NCBI RefSeq assembly: GCF_030403505.1
Contig: NZ_JAUEMJ010000004.1
Span: 396,036-460,035, forward strand
Direction: 5' to 3'
Origin: Glycomyces tritici
GTDB taxonomy: Bacteria > Actinomycetota > Actinomycetes > Mycobacteriales > Micromonosporaceae
Length of the DNA: 64,000 nucleotides
Below are positions 43,857 through 51,867 of the stretch, piece by piece. Made by a program: the position numbers and the translations under genes. The notes under the pieces are model-generated. The model did no database searches and was not told the origin of the DNA. It worked only from the letters and a program-made list of their open reading frames with translations. Each line of letters starts with the position of its first letter. Within the stretch, counting starts at the first letter, position 1.

Positions 43857-43918
43857 TTGGTTTGCAAGGGGGCCTTCGACAAGGACATTTCCGTAATGAC
43901 GGACATGCGCCCTTGTCA
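43857..43918 (+). repeat. Dispersed palindromic element, copy A
   Basis: Nested hairpin GACAAGG (43878-43884)/CCTTGTC (43911-43917) with inner TCCGT-AATG-ACGGA (43890-43903). The core TCCGTAATGACGGACATG (43890-43907) recurs with two changes at 53687-53670 on the other strand (copy B). It covers the stop codon of the Nudix gene between two convergent genes. Confidence 0.5.
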
Positions 43919-44668
43919 AGCCGAAGCGAGCGCGTCCGCCGGGTAGCCCTCTTCGCCCGGCAGCACCAGGCGGGCGTCCTCGCCGTCGACCGCGACCCGC
44001 GGCAGGATCGGCGACATGTCGCGCTGCTCGGCGGCGGCGAACACCTCACCCACCGTGGAGTACCGCGCGAGCTCGGCCAGCGTGGTCGCCTCCGGGATCG
44101 ACATCTGGCCACCGTACTGGCACACCGCCTGCTCCGGCCCGATCCACGTCGCGTACTCCGGCTCGCGCACCCGGATGCGCGGCTGGAAGCCCTCGGCGAG
44201 CGTCGCCACATATATCCACGAGTCGAACCGCACCGGCTCGTACTCAGGGGTCACCCAGCGCGCCCAGGCGCGCTGCAGGGCGACCATCGCGCCGGTCTCC
44301 TCCTCCACGGACCGCAGGCCCGTCATGGCCACGTCAGGGTCGTCGGGCTTGTGCCGGCCCCCCGGGAAGCCGTACTGGGCGCCTCGGGGCCCGTTCATGG
44401 CGTTCTCGTAGTGGTCGACGTCGAGGTGCGACCACCGCTCGCGCACCTGGAGCGTCTCGGCGGGGCCGATCGTCGGGAGCCCGAACGGCTCCTTCGCCGC
44501 GTGCCGCAGCAGGAACACCCGCAGCGGGGCCTCGCGGAGGAGGACGACGGCGGCGGCGCGCTCGGGCTCGGCGGGGGCGCCCTGCTTGCGGAGGCGGGCG
44601 AGAGCGCGAGCGGCCGACGCCGAGTCGACCGCTCTGAAGTCCCATTTCCCGAAGCGCTGGATGGACAT
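43916..44668 (-). CDS. Nudix hydrolase with degenerate Nudix box
   Basis: 250 residues from ATG 44666-44668. The Nudix box region reads GFPGGRHKPDDPDVAMTGLR then SVEEETGA: the Gly and the final EExxG are kept, but the usual Glu after GX5 is Asp and REU is RSV. The N-terminal AAAVVLLREAPLRVFLLRHA starts the fold. Family members hydrolyse nucleoside diphosphates linked to other groups; long insertions as here resemble the NUDT19/coenzyme A type, though the substrate is unknown. Its 3' end lies in a structured repeat. Confidence 0.83.
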   Translation of the reverse strand: MSIQRFGKWDFRAVDSASAARALARLRKQGAPAEPERAAAVVLLREAPLRVFLLRHAAKEPFGLPTIGPAETLQVRERWSHLDVDHYENAMNGPRGAQYGFPGGRHKPDDPDVAMTGLRSVEEETGAMVALQRAWARWVTPEYEPVRFDSWIYVATLAEGFQPRIRVREPEYATWIGPEQAVCQYGGQMSIPEATTLAELARYSTVGEVFAAAEQRDMSPILPRVAVDGEDARLVLPGEEGYPADALASA

Positions 44669-44761
44669 GCCCTCACGCTAACCCAAGACGGTGCGATTCC
44701 AGCGCGCAACGGCCGAAACGACGCCGGCCCGGCCGAAGCCGGGCCGGTCGAGGTCGAAGAC

Positions 44762-45763
44762 CTAGCCGATGAACTGGATCGGCAGGTAGAACAGGGCGCC
44801 CACGAGCGCCGCGATCGGGAACGTGATGATCCACGCGATCACGATCGAGCGGGCCACGCCCCACCGGACGGCGCGCTTGCCGCCGGTCGAGCCGACGCCC
44901 ATGATCGCCGAGGTGATCGTGTGGGTGGTCGAGATGGGCGCGCCCAGCAGGAACGTGTTCGCGTAGAGCACGGCGCTGGCGACGGTCTCGGCCGCGAAGC
45001 CCTGGGGCGGGCCGAGGTCGATGATCTTGCGGCCCATGGTCTTGATGATGCGCCAGCCGCCCGCGTAGGTGCCGGCGGCCATGACGGCGGCGCTGGCGAG
45101 GTAGACCCATTCGGGGATGGGCGCGCCGTCGGTGTAGTACCCGCCGACCGACAGGGCCAGGATGATGATGCCCATGACCTTGGCGGCGTCCTGCATGCCG
45201 TGGCCGATGGCCATCGCGGCCGCGGAGGCGGTCTGCGCGTGGCGGAAGCCGCGGTTGAGCTTGTCGGGGCGACCGCGCCGGAAGATCCAGTACACGGCGA
45301 TCATGACGAGGAAGCCGAGGGTGAAGCCGACGAGCGGGGAGACGATCGTGGGGAGCACGATCTTGTCGAGGATGCCGCCCCACAGCACGACCGCGCCGCC
45401 GGCCATGGTCGCGCCGACCATGCCGCCGAACAGCGAGTGGGAGGACGAGGTCGGCAGGCCGAAGTACCAGGTGATGAAGTTCCAGGTGATCGCGCCGAGG
45501 AGGCCGGCGATGACGATCAGGATGCCGTCGATGCCGTCGGGGAGCTCGACGAGGCCGCTGGCCACGGTGGCCGCGACCTTCCCGCCGAGGTGCGCGCCGA
45601 CGAAGTTGCCGATCGCCGCCATGCCGAGCGCGACCCGGGGCTTGAGCGCCCGGGTCGAGATCGAGGTGGCGATGGCGTTCGCGGAGTCGTGGAACCCGTT
45701 GGTGTAGCCGAAGAGGAGGGCCGCGCCGATACAGACGACGACCGCGATGAACACACTGTCCAC
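44762..45763 (-). CDS. pitA: Low-affinity inorganic phosphate transporter (PiT family)
   Basis: Start GTG 45761-45763 (VDSVFIAVVVCIGAALLFGY), two bases after the stop of the PhoU-like gene, with AAGGAA as ribosome site; 333 residues and about ten helices. The family motif occurs twice, GYTNGFHDSANAIATSISTR and TFLLGAPISTTHTITSAIMG; GLPTSSSHSLFGGMVGA is also typical. It imports metal phosphate with protons. It forms an operon with the DUF47 gene upstream. Confidence 0.93.
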   Translation of the reverse strand: MDSVFIAVVVCIGAALLFGYTNGFHDSANAIATSISTRALKPRVALGMAAIGNFVGAHLGGKVAATVASGLVELPDGIDGILIVIAGLLGAITWNFITWYFGLPTSSSHSLFGGMVGATMAGGAVVLWGGILDKIVLPTIVSPLVGFTLGFLVMIAVYWIFRRGRPDKLNRGFRHAQTASAAAMAIGHGMQDAAKVMGIIILALSVGGYYTDGAPIPEWVYLASAAVMAAGTYAGGWRIIKTMGRKIIDLGPPQGFAAETVASAVLYANTFLLGAPISTTHTITSAIMGVGSTGGKRAVRWGVARSIVIAWIITFPIAALVGALFYLPIQFIG

Positions 45764-45765
45764 GT

Positions 45766-46395
45766 TCAGGATTCCTTGACGTAGACCGACTCGACGACGT
45801 TGGAGACCGACTCGAACGAGTCGCAGGCGGCTTCGAGCTCGTCGGCGACCTCTTTGAGCTTCATGACGGTGAGCGCCGGATACTCGCCGGAGTACAGGCG
45901 GACCAGCAGCATGCGGTAGGCGCGGTCGCCGTCGTTCTCGAGGCGGTTGCACTCGACCCAGAAGTCGGCCATGGTCGAGTTGAGGCCCTTGAGCTTCGGC
46001 ATGTACTCGGCGAGGAGGTCGGCCTGGGCGCCGAGGACGGTGACCTGCTCGATCATCTCGCGCGGGAGGTCGGGGAGCTCGGAGAGGCCGTAGAGGTAGA
46101 CCAGGTTCGCGGCGGCCTCGATGTGGTCGAGGATGTCGTCGAGCTTGCCGGCCAGGTGGTACATGTCCGTGCGGTCCATCGGGGTGACGAACGTCGAGTT
46201 GATCTTGTTGAACAGCCGGTGGGTCAGCTGGTCGTTGTCGTGCTCGACGTCGACGAGACGCTCGGAGATCTTCTGGTAGTCAGCCGACTCGTCCCCCAGT
46301 TCGGCCAGGATCGCCACGCCGCGGCGGATGTTGTCGGCCGCGTCATTGAAGAAGGCGTAGAACGTGTCGTCCTGAGGCTTCAGCGAGAACCGCAC
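45766..46395 (-). CDS. DUF47/PhoU-like phosphate-transport accessory protein
   Basis: 209 residues from GTG 46393-46395 behind AGGGGTG. All-helical protein with the PhoU/TIGR00153 layout: MRFSLKPQDDTFYAFFNDAA, EHDNDQLTHRLFNKINSTF, MDRTDMYHLAGKLDDILDHI and a C-terminal repeat with EVADELEAACDSFESVSNVV. Such proteins sit with PiT permeases and regulate them, binding metal clusters. First gene of the pit operon. Confidence 0.92.
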   Translation of the reverse strand: MRFSLKPQDDTFYAFFNDAADNIRRGVAILAELGDESADYQKISERLVDVEHDNDQLTHRLFNKINSTFVTPMDRTDMYHLAGKLDDILDHIEAAANLVYLYGLSELPDLPREMIEQVTVLGAQADLLAEYMPKLKGLNSTMADFWVECNRLENDGDRAYRMLLVRLYSGEYPALTVMKLKEVADELEAACDSFESVSNVVESVYVKES

Positions 46396-46477
46396 TGGGC
46401 ACCCCTGCTTTCGGTCGTTTTGACTGTCCTCACTGTACCGATCGGCTCAGTGGACGGGTGGAAATCGTCACCGCGAA

Positions 46478-46495
46478 GTTAACATCCAGGTGAAC
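46478..46495 (-). promoter_or_regulatory. PHO-box-like repeats in pit orientation
   Basis: On the minus strand GTTCACC (46495-46489) is followed 12 bases later by GTTAACT, resembling two PhoP direct-repeat units, 83-100 bases before the DUF47 start. Confidence 0.4.
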
Positions 46496-46564
46496 GCGAC
46501 ACAAGCTCGTGAAGTCTGCTGTGTGAGAATCCACGAAACCGCTCTAAGCTGGGGTTATGCAAAG

Positions 46565-46597
46565 GTTTCACTTGAATTCACCTTGCGTTCACCTTTG
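46565..46597 (+). promoter_or_regulatory. PHO-box-like triple repeat
   Basis: Three TTCAC units (starting 46567, 46577 and 46588, about 10 and 11 bases apart) resembling the GTTCACC direct repeats bound by PhoP. They face away from the pit operon, and no gene is recognised on the plus strand downstream; the gap 46396-46680 is otherwise empty. Confidence 0.55.
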
Positions 46598-46680
46598 ACT
46601 TATGGAACACCTGGAGCGCACCGCGAAGTGACCCGCTTGCCATGGCGACAAGACGGGTTCCCCGATCGGGCCGCGCCTAA

Positions 46681-48693
46681 TCAGTCGTTCGCGGTCTCGG
46701 CGAGCCGGCTCAGCGCGCCCGCCACCGAATCGGACTTCGTCGTGTACCAGAACGGCGGCAGCGAGTCCCGCAGGAACTTCCCGTACGAGCGGCTCGTCTC
46801 CAGCCGCGAGTCGAGGATCGCGACCACCCCGCGGTCCGTGGTGCGGCGGATGAGCCTGCCCGCGCCCTGCGCGAGCCGGATCGCCGCCGCCGGGACCGAC
46901 ACCTCGGTGAACCCCGAGCGGCCCGCCGCGTCCGCCGCCTCCGAACGCGCCGCCGTCAGCGGCTCGGTCGGGCGCGGGAACGGGATCCGGTCCACCACCA
47001 CGAGGCGGCAGGTCATGCCCGGCACGTCAACGCCCTGCCAGAGGCTCATGACCCCCAGCAGGCAGGTCGACTCCTCCTCCTTGAACCGCTTCACCAGACT
47101 CCCGAGCGTCTCCTCGCCCTGCAGCAGGATGTCGTAGTCGGTCTGGGCGCGAAGGAGCTCGGCCGCCGCCTCGGCGGCCTTCTTCGACGAGAACAGGCCC
47201 AGGGTCGCCCCGCGGCTCGCCTCGACCAGGCGCAGCAGCTCCTTGCCGGACTCGTCCGACAGGCCCGACGCGGTCGGACGCGGCAGCGACGCCGCCACAT
47301 AGAGGATGCCCTGCTTGCGGTAGTCGAACGGGGAGCCGACGTCCAGCGAGGTCCAGCCGTGCCCGTCCGCGGGCAGGCCGAGGTTCCGCGCCACGATGTC
47401 GAACCGGCCGCCGAGCGTCAGCGTCGCCGACGCCGCGATCACCGTGCGGTCCTCGTACAGCATCGCCGAGAGCAGGCCGCCCACCGAGAGCGGCGCGGCC
47501 ACCAGCTGCGGGCCGTTCGGCTCCGCCCAGATCACGTCGTCCCCCGCCGGCCCGATGCACCGCCCGGCCGTCTCGATCGTCTCCACGAGCCCGGCCTTGA
47601 GCTGCTGGGCGCTCAGCTGCTTCTTCGTCTCCGCATCGAGCGTGGACAGGTGGGTGGCGGCCTTGACGCACGCGCCGTTGATCAGGTTGAGCGCCTCGAC
47701 GAGCGGCGCGGGCAGTTCACCGGAGAACCGGCGCTCGCCGGCCGCGGTGAGCGCGCCCTCCAGCGCGTCCGCGGCCTCCCGGACCTGGTCGGCCACATCG
47801 GGGTCGATGAGGCGGCGCCCGCGCTGCGCGAGCCAGCGCAGCCGGGCAGGGTGCAGCTCGGCGCGGGCGGCCGAGGTGACGCGGTCGACCAGCTCGTGCG
47901 CCTCGTCCACGATGAGCACGGCGTGCTCGGGCAGGACGCTGCGCTCGTTCATCATGTCGATCGAGAGCAGGGCGTGGTTGGTGACCACGATGTCGGCCTC
48001 GTGCGCCTTCGCGCGGGCCCACTCGGCGAAGCAGTCGGGCCCCTGCGCGCAGTCCTTCGCGCCGGGGCACTCGGTCGAGGACGTGGACGCCTGCTTCCAG
48101 GCGCGGTCGGAGACGCCCGGGTCGAGGTCGTCGCGGTCGCCGGTGTCGGTGTCGCCCGCCCAGTCGAAGAGGCGCTGCACCTGCTTGGCGAAGGACGCCT
48201 GCTGGCCGGCCCATTTCAGGGTCTCGGTGCCCTCGATCGCGCCGTCGTCCTCGTCCTCTTCGCCGGCGATCTTGCGCTTGCAGATGTAGTTGTGGCGGCC
48301 CTTGAGGAGCGCGAAGGTCGGCTTGCGGCCCAGGACGGGCGCGACCGCCTCGACCAGGCGCGGCAGGTCGACGGCGACGAGCTGGTGCTGGAGGGCGAGC
48401 GTGGCGGTCGAGACGACCACGGGCTTGCCCGCGGCGAGCGCGGCGCACAGGTAGGCGAGGGACTTGCCGGTGCCGGTGCCGGCCTGGACGAGCAGGTGCT
48501 CGCCCGAGTCGACGGCGTTGGCGACGGCCGCGCACATCTCGCGCTGGCCTTCGCGTGCCTGGCCGTGCGGGGTGGCGGCTACGGCGGCGTCGAGGATGGC
48601 GAGGGCGTCGCGTTCGGCTTTGGTGGCGCCTTTGACGGCCGCTTTCGCGGCGGGCTCGGCGGGGGCTTCGGAGACGGTGACGTTGGTGCTCAT
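46681..48693 (-). CDS. dinG: ATP-dependent DNA helicase DinG-like (XPD superfamily)
   Basis: 670 residues from ATG 48691-48693 with AGGAGG, its start overlapping the stop of the AI-2E gene (ATGA). Helicase motifs: Walker A VQAGTGTGKSLAYLCAALAA, Q-rich STATLALQHQLV, motif II LIVDEAHELVDR, III/IV ASATLTLGGRF, V/VI LWQGVDVPGM and IRLAQGAGRLIRR. Cysteines at YICKRK and ECPGAKDCAQGPDCF (four in total) fit the iron-sulfur cluster of the family. It unwinds 5'-3' in DNA repair or R-loop removal. Confidence 0.93.
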   Translation of the reverse strand: MSTNVTVSEAPAEPAAKAAVKGATKAERDALAILDAAVAATPHGQAREGQREMCAAVANAVDSGEHLLVQAGTGTGKSLAYLCAALAAGKPVVVSTATLALQHQLVAVDLPRLVEAVAPVLGRKPTFALLKGRHNYICKRKIAGEEDEDDGAIEGTETLKWAGQQASFAKQVQRLFDWAGDTDTGDRDDLDPGVSDRAWKQASTSSTECPGAKDCAQGPDCFAEWARAKAHEADIVVTNHALLSIDMMNERSVLPEHAVLIVDEAHELVDRVTSAARAELHPARLRWLAQRGRRLIDPDVADQVREAADALEGALTAAGERRFSGELPAPLVEALNLINGACVKAATHLSTLDAETKKQLSAQQLKAGLVETIETAGRCIGPAGDDVIWAEPNGPQLVAAPLSVGGLLSAMLYEDRTVIAASATLTLGGRFDIVARNLGLPADGHGWTSLDVGSPFDYRKQGILYVAASLPRPTASGLSDESGKELLRLVEASRGATLGLFSSKKAAEAAAELLRAQTDYDILLQGEETLGSLVKRFKEEESTCLLGVMSLWQGVDVPGMTCRLVVVDRIPFPRPTEPLTAARSEAADAAGRSGFTEVSVPAAAIRLAQGAGRLIRRTTDRGVVAILDSRLETSRSYGKFLRDSLPPFWYTTKSDSVAGALSRLAETAND

Positions 48694-50147
48694 GCCTCCT
48701 GCGCCGCCTGCTCGCCGGAGTCGGTGCCGTCTTGTGGGCTGCTGTCCTTGGATCCGGTGCCGTCTTTGGCGCCGTTGCCGTTCTTGGCGCCGTTCTTGGT
48801 TCCGGCGGCGCGGCGGGCGCGTTCGGCGGCGGCGCTGACTCTGACCGCTTCGGCGGTGGCGTCCTCGCCTTCGAGGCCGCGGGCCTGGGCCTCGCGGCGG
48901 GCCTCGCGGTAGCGGTTGAGGGCGCGCACGGTGCCGTTGACGATCGCGAGGATGGGGACGGCCACGAGGGCGCCGATGATGCCCCACACGAAGCCGCCCG
49001 CGGTGACGGCGAGGACGATCGCGAGCGGATGGAGTTTGACCGCGCGGCTCATGAGGAAGGGCTGCAGCAGGTTCGACTCGAGCTGCTGCACGGCGAGGAC
49101 GATGCCGAGGACGATGAGCGCGGTGACGAGGCCGTTCGGGGTGCCGACGAGGGCCACGACGACGGCGACGATGCCCGAGATCGTGGCACCGATGATCGGG
49201 ATGAACGCGCCGAGGAAGATCAGCGTGGTCAGCGGCAGCCACAGCGGGACTTCGAGGAGGTACAGGCCGAGCCCGATGAAGATCGCGTCCACGGCGGCGA
49301 CGACCACGATGGTGCGCATGTACTGCACGAGAGTCGACCAGCCGGCGCCGCCGGCGTAGCGCAGCGGCTCGGAGGCGGTGCGCGGGAGCATCCCGGTGAG
49401 GAAGGTCCAGATCTTGCGGCCGTCGCGGATGAAGAAGTAGGTCGTGAACAGGACCAGGAACAGGCCGGTCGCGAAGTTGCCGAGGCCGGAGGCGGTCGAG
49501 GTGGCGACGTCGACGCCGGTCTGGACGATGGCCTGCTGGTTCTCGTCGTACCAGTTGGTGATGTTGTCCTGGATGTTCGCGACGATCTCGGCGACCTGCG
49601 CGCCGTTGAGGCCGTAGGGGCCCGATTCGAGCCAGGCCTGGGCGTCCTTGAGGCCGGTGACGATCGAGTCGTAGAAGTCGGGGATGCCGGCGATGAACTG
49701 CTGGACGACGAACGTGAGGATCGCGCTGACGGCCGCGAGGCCGGCGACGAGCATGAAGATCGAGGCGAGGGACTTGTTCCAGCCCTTGCGGATCAGCCAG
49801 GCCGCGGGCGGCTGCAGCATCGCGGCGAGGAGGAAGGAGATCGCGACGGGGATGACGACCGTGGTGACGTAGCTGAGGAGGTACAGGAAGATGGCGACCG
49901 CCGCGCCGACGATGAGGAGCCGCCAGGACCAGGCCGCGCCGACCGCGAGGCCGATCGGGACGAAGTCGCGCTCGGGGCGTTCGCCGTCGCCCGACCCGTC
50001 GAGTTCCGGCGGTATGCCCGCGGGGATCTCGGGTTCGTCTTCGACCGGTTCGTCCCGCCGGGCCATGGCCCGTTCGGCGACCGGGTTGAGGCGCATGCCG
50101 ATCCACAGTTGACGTGCCCGGGCGGTGGTGCGGCGGAATCGGCTCAC
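48690..50147 (-). CDS. AI-2E-family membrane transporter
   Basis: GTG 50145-50147 with GGAGAG; 485 residues. The eight-helix AI-2E fold is visible (~75-420), with FFIRDGRKIWTFLTGMLPR and the conserved IIGATISGIVAVVVALVGTP plus ESNLLQPFLMSRAVKLHPLA. A long Ala/Gly/Lys/Asn-rich C-terminal tail (~425-485) is cytoplasmic and low-complexity. Family members are putative exporters; the actinobacterial substrate is unknown. It overlaps dinG, so the two are cotranscribed. Confidence 0.9.
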   Translation of the reverse strand: MSRFRRTTARARQLWIGMRLNPVAERAMARRDEPVEDEPEIPAGIPPELDGSGDGERPERDFVPIGLAVGAAWSWRLLIVGAAVAIFLYLLSYVTTVVIPVAISFLLAAMLQPPAAWLIRKGWNKSLASIFMLVAGLAAVSAILTFVVQQFIAGIPDFYDSIVTGLKDAQAWLESGPYGLNGAQVAEIVANIQDNITNWYDENQQAIVQTGVDVATSTASGLGNFATGLFLVLFTTYFFIRDGRKIWTFLTGMLPRTASEPLRYAGGAGWSTLVQYMRTIVVVAAVDAIFIGLGLYLLEVPLWLPLTTLIFLGAFIPIIGATISGIVAVVVALVGTPNGLVTALIVLGIVLAVQQLESNLLQPFLMSRAVKLHPLAIVLAVTAGGFVWGIIGALVAVPILAIVNGTVRALNRYREARREAQARGLEGEDATAEAVRVSAAAERARRAAGTKNGAKNGNGAKDGTGSKDSSPQDGTDSGEQAAQEA

Positions 50148-50298
50148 GGTCTCTCCAAGGACGGTTCCTCCGGAAGGAGGCGGGTGCAACGTCAACACGT
50201 ACCGTACCGGGCGGGTGCGACTCTTCCGATACAGCAGCCTGTACCGAGTGCCCGTGGGCACCCCGTGGAAGGGCGGGTCCGCGGCGGGCGGCGGCGAC

Positions 50299-50394
50299 TG
50301 TCGTACCCGCGGTGCACCCTGGTATTCGGGGGGCGCGCGGTCTCGCCGCACCCGAGCGCGGGGGCCGGTCGGACCGAAGGTGTCGTACCCGCGG
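50299..50394 (+). repeat. Pair of 14-bp direct repeats in the 446-bp gap 50148-50593
   Basis: TGTCGTACCCGCGG at 50299-50312 and 50381-50394, 82 bases apart, each followed by a loosely conserved ACCC-TGG. A related TGTCGTACCTCCG occurs at 53620-53632. They lie upstream of the GroES-like gene and may be promoter elements. No gene was seen in the gap. Confidence 0.5.
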
Positions 50395-50593
50395 CGGACC
50401 CCTGGCGCTCCGGCGTCCCCCGCGAGGGCCGGGTGCGCGATTCGTTGGCGCCCAATGTTCCCCCACACGCTTGGGTCGCCGGCGCGGCGGCCGGGCCGAG
50501 CGTCGGTCCGGCGCACCCGACCCCGGGGTGCGGACGTGAGACTCCCCGCTCGCATTTCATGCGGCGCCGCCGCTGCCGGTAAGCTGGCGCGCT

Positions 50594-50932
50594 GTGACCG
50601 ATACACCGTTGGACTCCACGACCGGCCTGCCGGTCCGGCTCCTGCACGACCGCCTCCTCGTGCGCGAGGATGCGGACTCCGAGCGCCGCTCCGCCGCCGG
50701 GATCGTCATCCCCGCCACCGCCGCCATGGGCCGGCGCCTGCACTGGGCCGAGGCCGTCGGCGTCGGGCCGCTCGTGCGCTCGGTCGTCAAGGGCGACCGC
50801 GTCCTGTTCGACCCCGAGGACAAGGCCGAGGTCGAGATGCAGGGCCGCACCTTCCTCCTCCTGCGCGAGCGCGACATCCACGCGGTCGCCGCCAAGCGCG
50901 TCGACAACGACGGCACGGGGCTCTACCTCTGA
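50594..50932 (+). CDS. GroES-like co-chaperonin
   Basis: 112 residues from GTG 50594. The GroES barrel is seen as LPVRLLHDRLLVREDADSER, AAGIVIPATAAMGRRLHWAE, AVGVGPLVRSVVKGDRVLFD, and FLLLRERDIHAVAAKRV, in the order of the family, but the mobile loop is short and carries a GRRLHW insertion. It is longer than the normal ~95 residues at the N-terminus. No groEL is adjacent and no CIRCE is visible, unlike the groEL at 4216. It is transcribed with tyrA (TGATG overlap). A co-chaperonin role is possible but unproven. Confidence 0.85.
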   Translation: MTDTPLDSTTGLPVRLLHDRLLVREDADSERRSAAGIVIPATAAMGRRLHWAEAVGVGPLVRSVVKGDRVLFDPEDKAEVEMQGRTFLLLRERDIHAVAAKRVDNDGTGLYL

Positions 50933-51867
50933 TGCGCGTCGCGGTCATCGGGCTCGGCCTCATCGGCGGCTCCGCCGCGCTCGCCCTCACCGAAGCCGGG
51001 CACGACGTGCTCGGCCTCGACCCCGACCCGGCCACCCGCGAAGCCGCCGCCGCGCATTTCCCCGTCACCGCCGACCCGGCCGATCTTTCGGGCACCGACC
51101 TCGCGGTCGTGGCCGCGCCGTACCGCCACCTCGCCGCCGTCGCGGTCGAGATGCTGGACGGCTACACGGGCCTGGTCACGGACGTCTCCTCGGTGAAGGC
51201 CGAGCCCGCGCGGGTGTTCGCGCGCCACCGGTTCGTGGGCGGGCATCCCATGGCGGGCAAGGAGACCAACGGTTTCACCGCCGCCGAGTCGGGCCTGTTC
51301 CAGGGCCGCAAGTGGGTGCTGTGCCTCGAGGAGGGCACCGACCTCGCCGACTGGACTGCCCTCGCCGCGCTGTGGACGTCGATCGGCGCGCAGGTCGTGC
51401 CCGCCACCGCCGCCGACCACGACCGGGCCGCCGCCCGCATCTCGCACCTGGAGCACCTGGTCGCCGCCGCGCTCGTGCACGTCGCCGACGAGCCGCTGGC
51501 CCGCACCCTCGCGGCCGGCTCGTACCGCGACGGCACCCGTGTCGCGGCCAGCCCGACCGCCCTCTTCACCGGCATGGTCGAAGGCAACCGGGAGCAGCTC
51601 ATGGCGGCCGCGGAGGACCTCGCCGCCGAGCTGGATGCCGCGGCGGCCGACCTGGACGCCTACACCGATCGGCCAAACTCAATCAGTGAATGGTTCGACC
51701 GGGCCCGCGCCCTCCGCGCCGACTGGCCCGTCGAACCTGATGCAGCGCAACGCATCCCGATCACGAAAGCGTCGCTCATGGAGCTTTGCGCGGCCGGCGG
51801 CTGGCTCGAAGCGGTCGAAAGCGAGGTCGCGCTCGCCCGGCGCCCTCGCGTAAAGTCCACTCCATGA
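50932..51867 (+). CDS. tyrA: Prephenate dehydrogenase
   Basis: ATG 50932 overlaps the upstream stop by one base; 311 residues. NAD-binding MRVAVIGLGLIGGSAALALT (GxGxxG), the catalytic-region VTDVSSVKAEPARVF, GGHPMAGKETNGF (substrate His) and the helical domain RISHLEHLVAAALVHVADEP and RDGTRVAASPTALFTGMVEG. It oxidatively decarboxylates prephenate to 4-hydroxyphenylpyruvate for tyrosine synthesis. It overlaps the next gene (ATGA), linking tyrosine synthesis with a DUF885 peptidase-like gene. Confidence 0.94.
   Translation: MRVAVIGLGLIGGSAALALTEAGHDVLGLDPDPATREAAAAHFPVTADPADLSGTDLAVVAAPYRHLAAVAVEMLDGYTGLVTDVSSVKAEPARVFARHRFVGGHPMAGKETNGFTAAESGLFQGRKWVLCLEEGTDLADWTALAALWTSIGAQVVPATAADHDRAAARISHLEHLVAAALVHVADEPLARTLAAGSYRDGTRVAASPTALFTGMVEGNREQLMAAAEDLAAELDAAAADLDAYTDRPNSISEWFDRARALRADWPVEPDAAQRIPITKASLMELCAAGGWLEAVESEVALARRPRVKSTP

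Noticed and set aside
43817..45784. 655-codon plus-strand frame opposite the pit and Nudix genes
   Set aside because: Asp/Gly/Arg/Val-rich shadow of high-GC codon bias; the minus strand carries clear PiT and Nudix proteins.
46681..50466. Single 1261-residue reading frame across AI-2E and dinG
   Set aside because: Only the dinG part is protein-like; the 5' half is an arginine/proline-rich shadow of the AI-2E gene, and ATGA overlap fixes separate starts.
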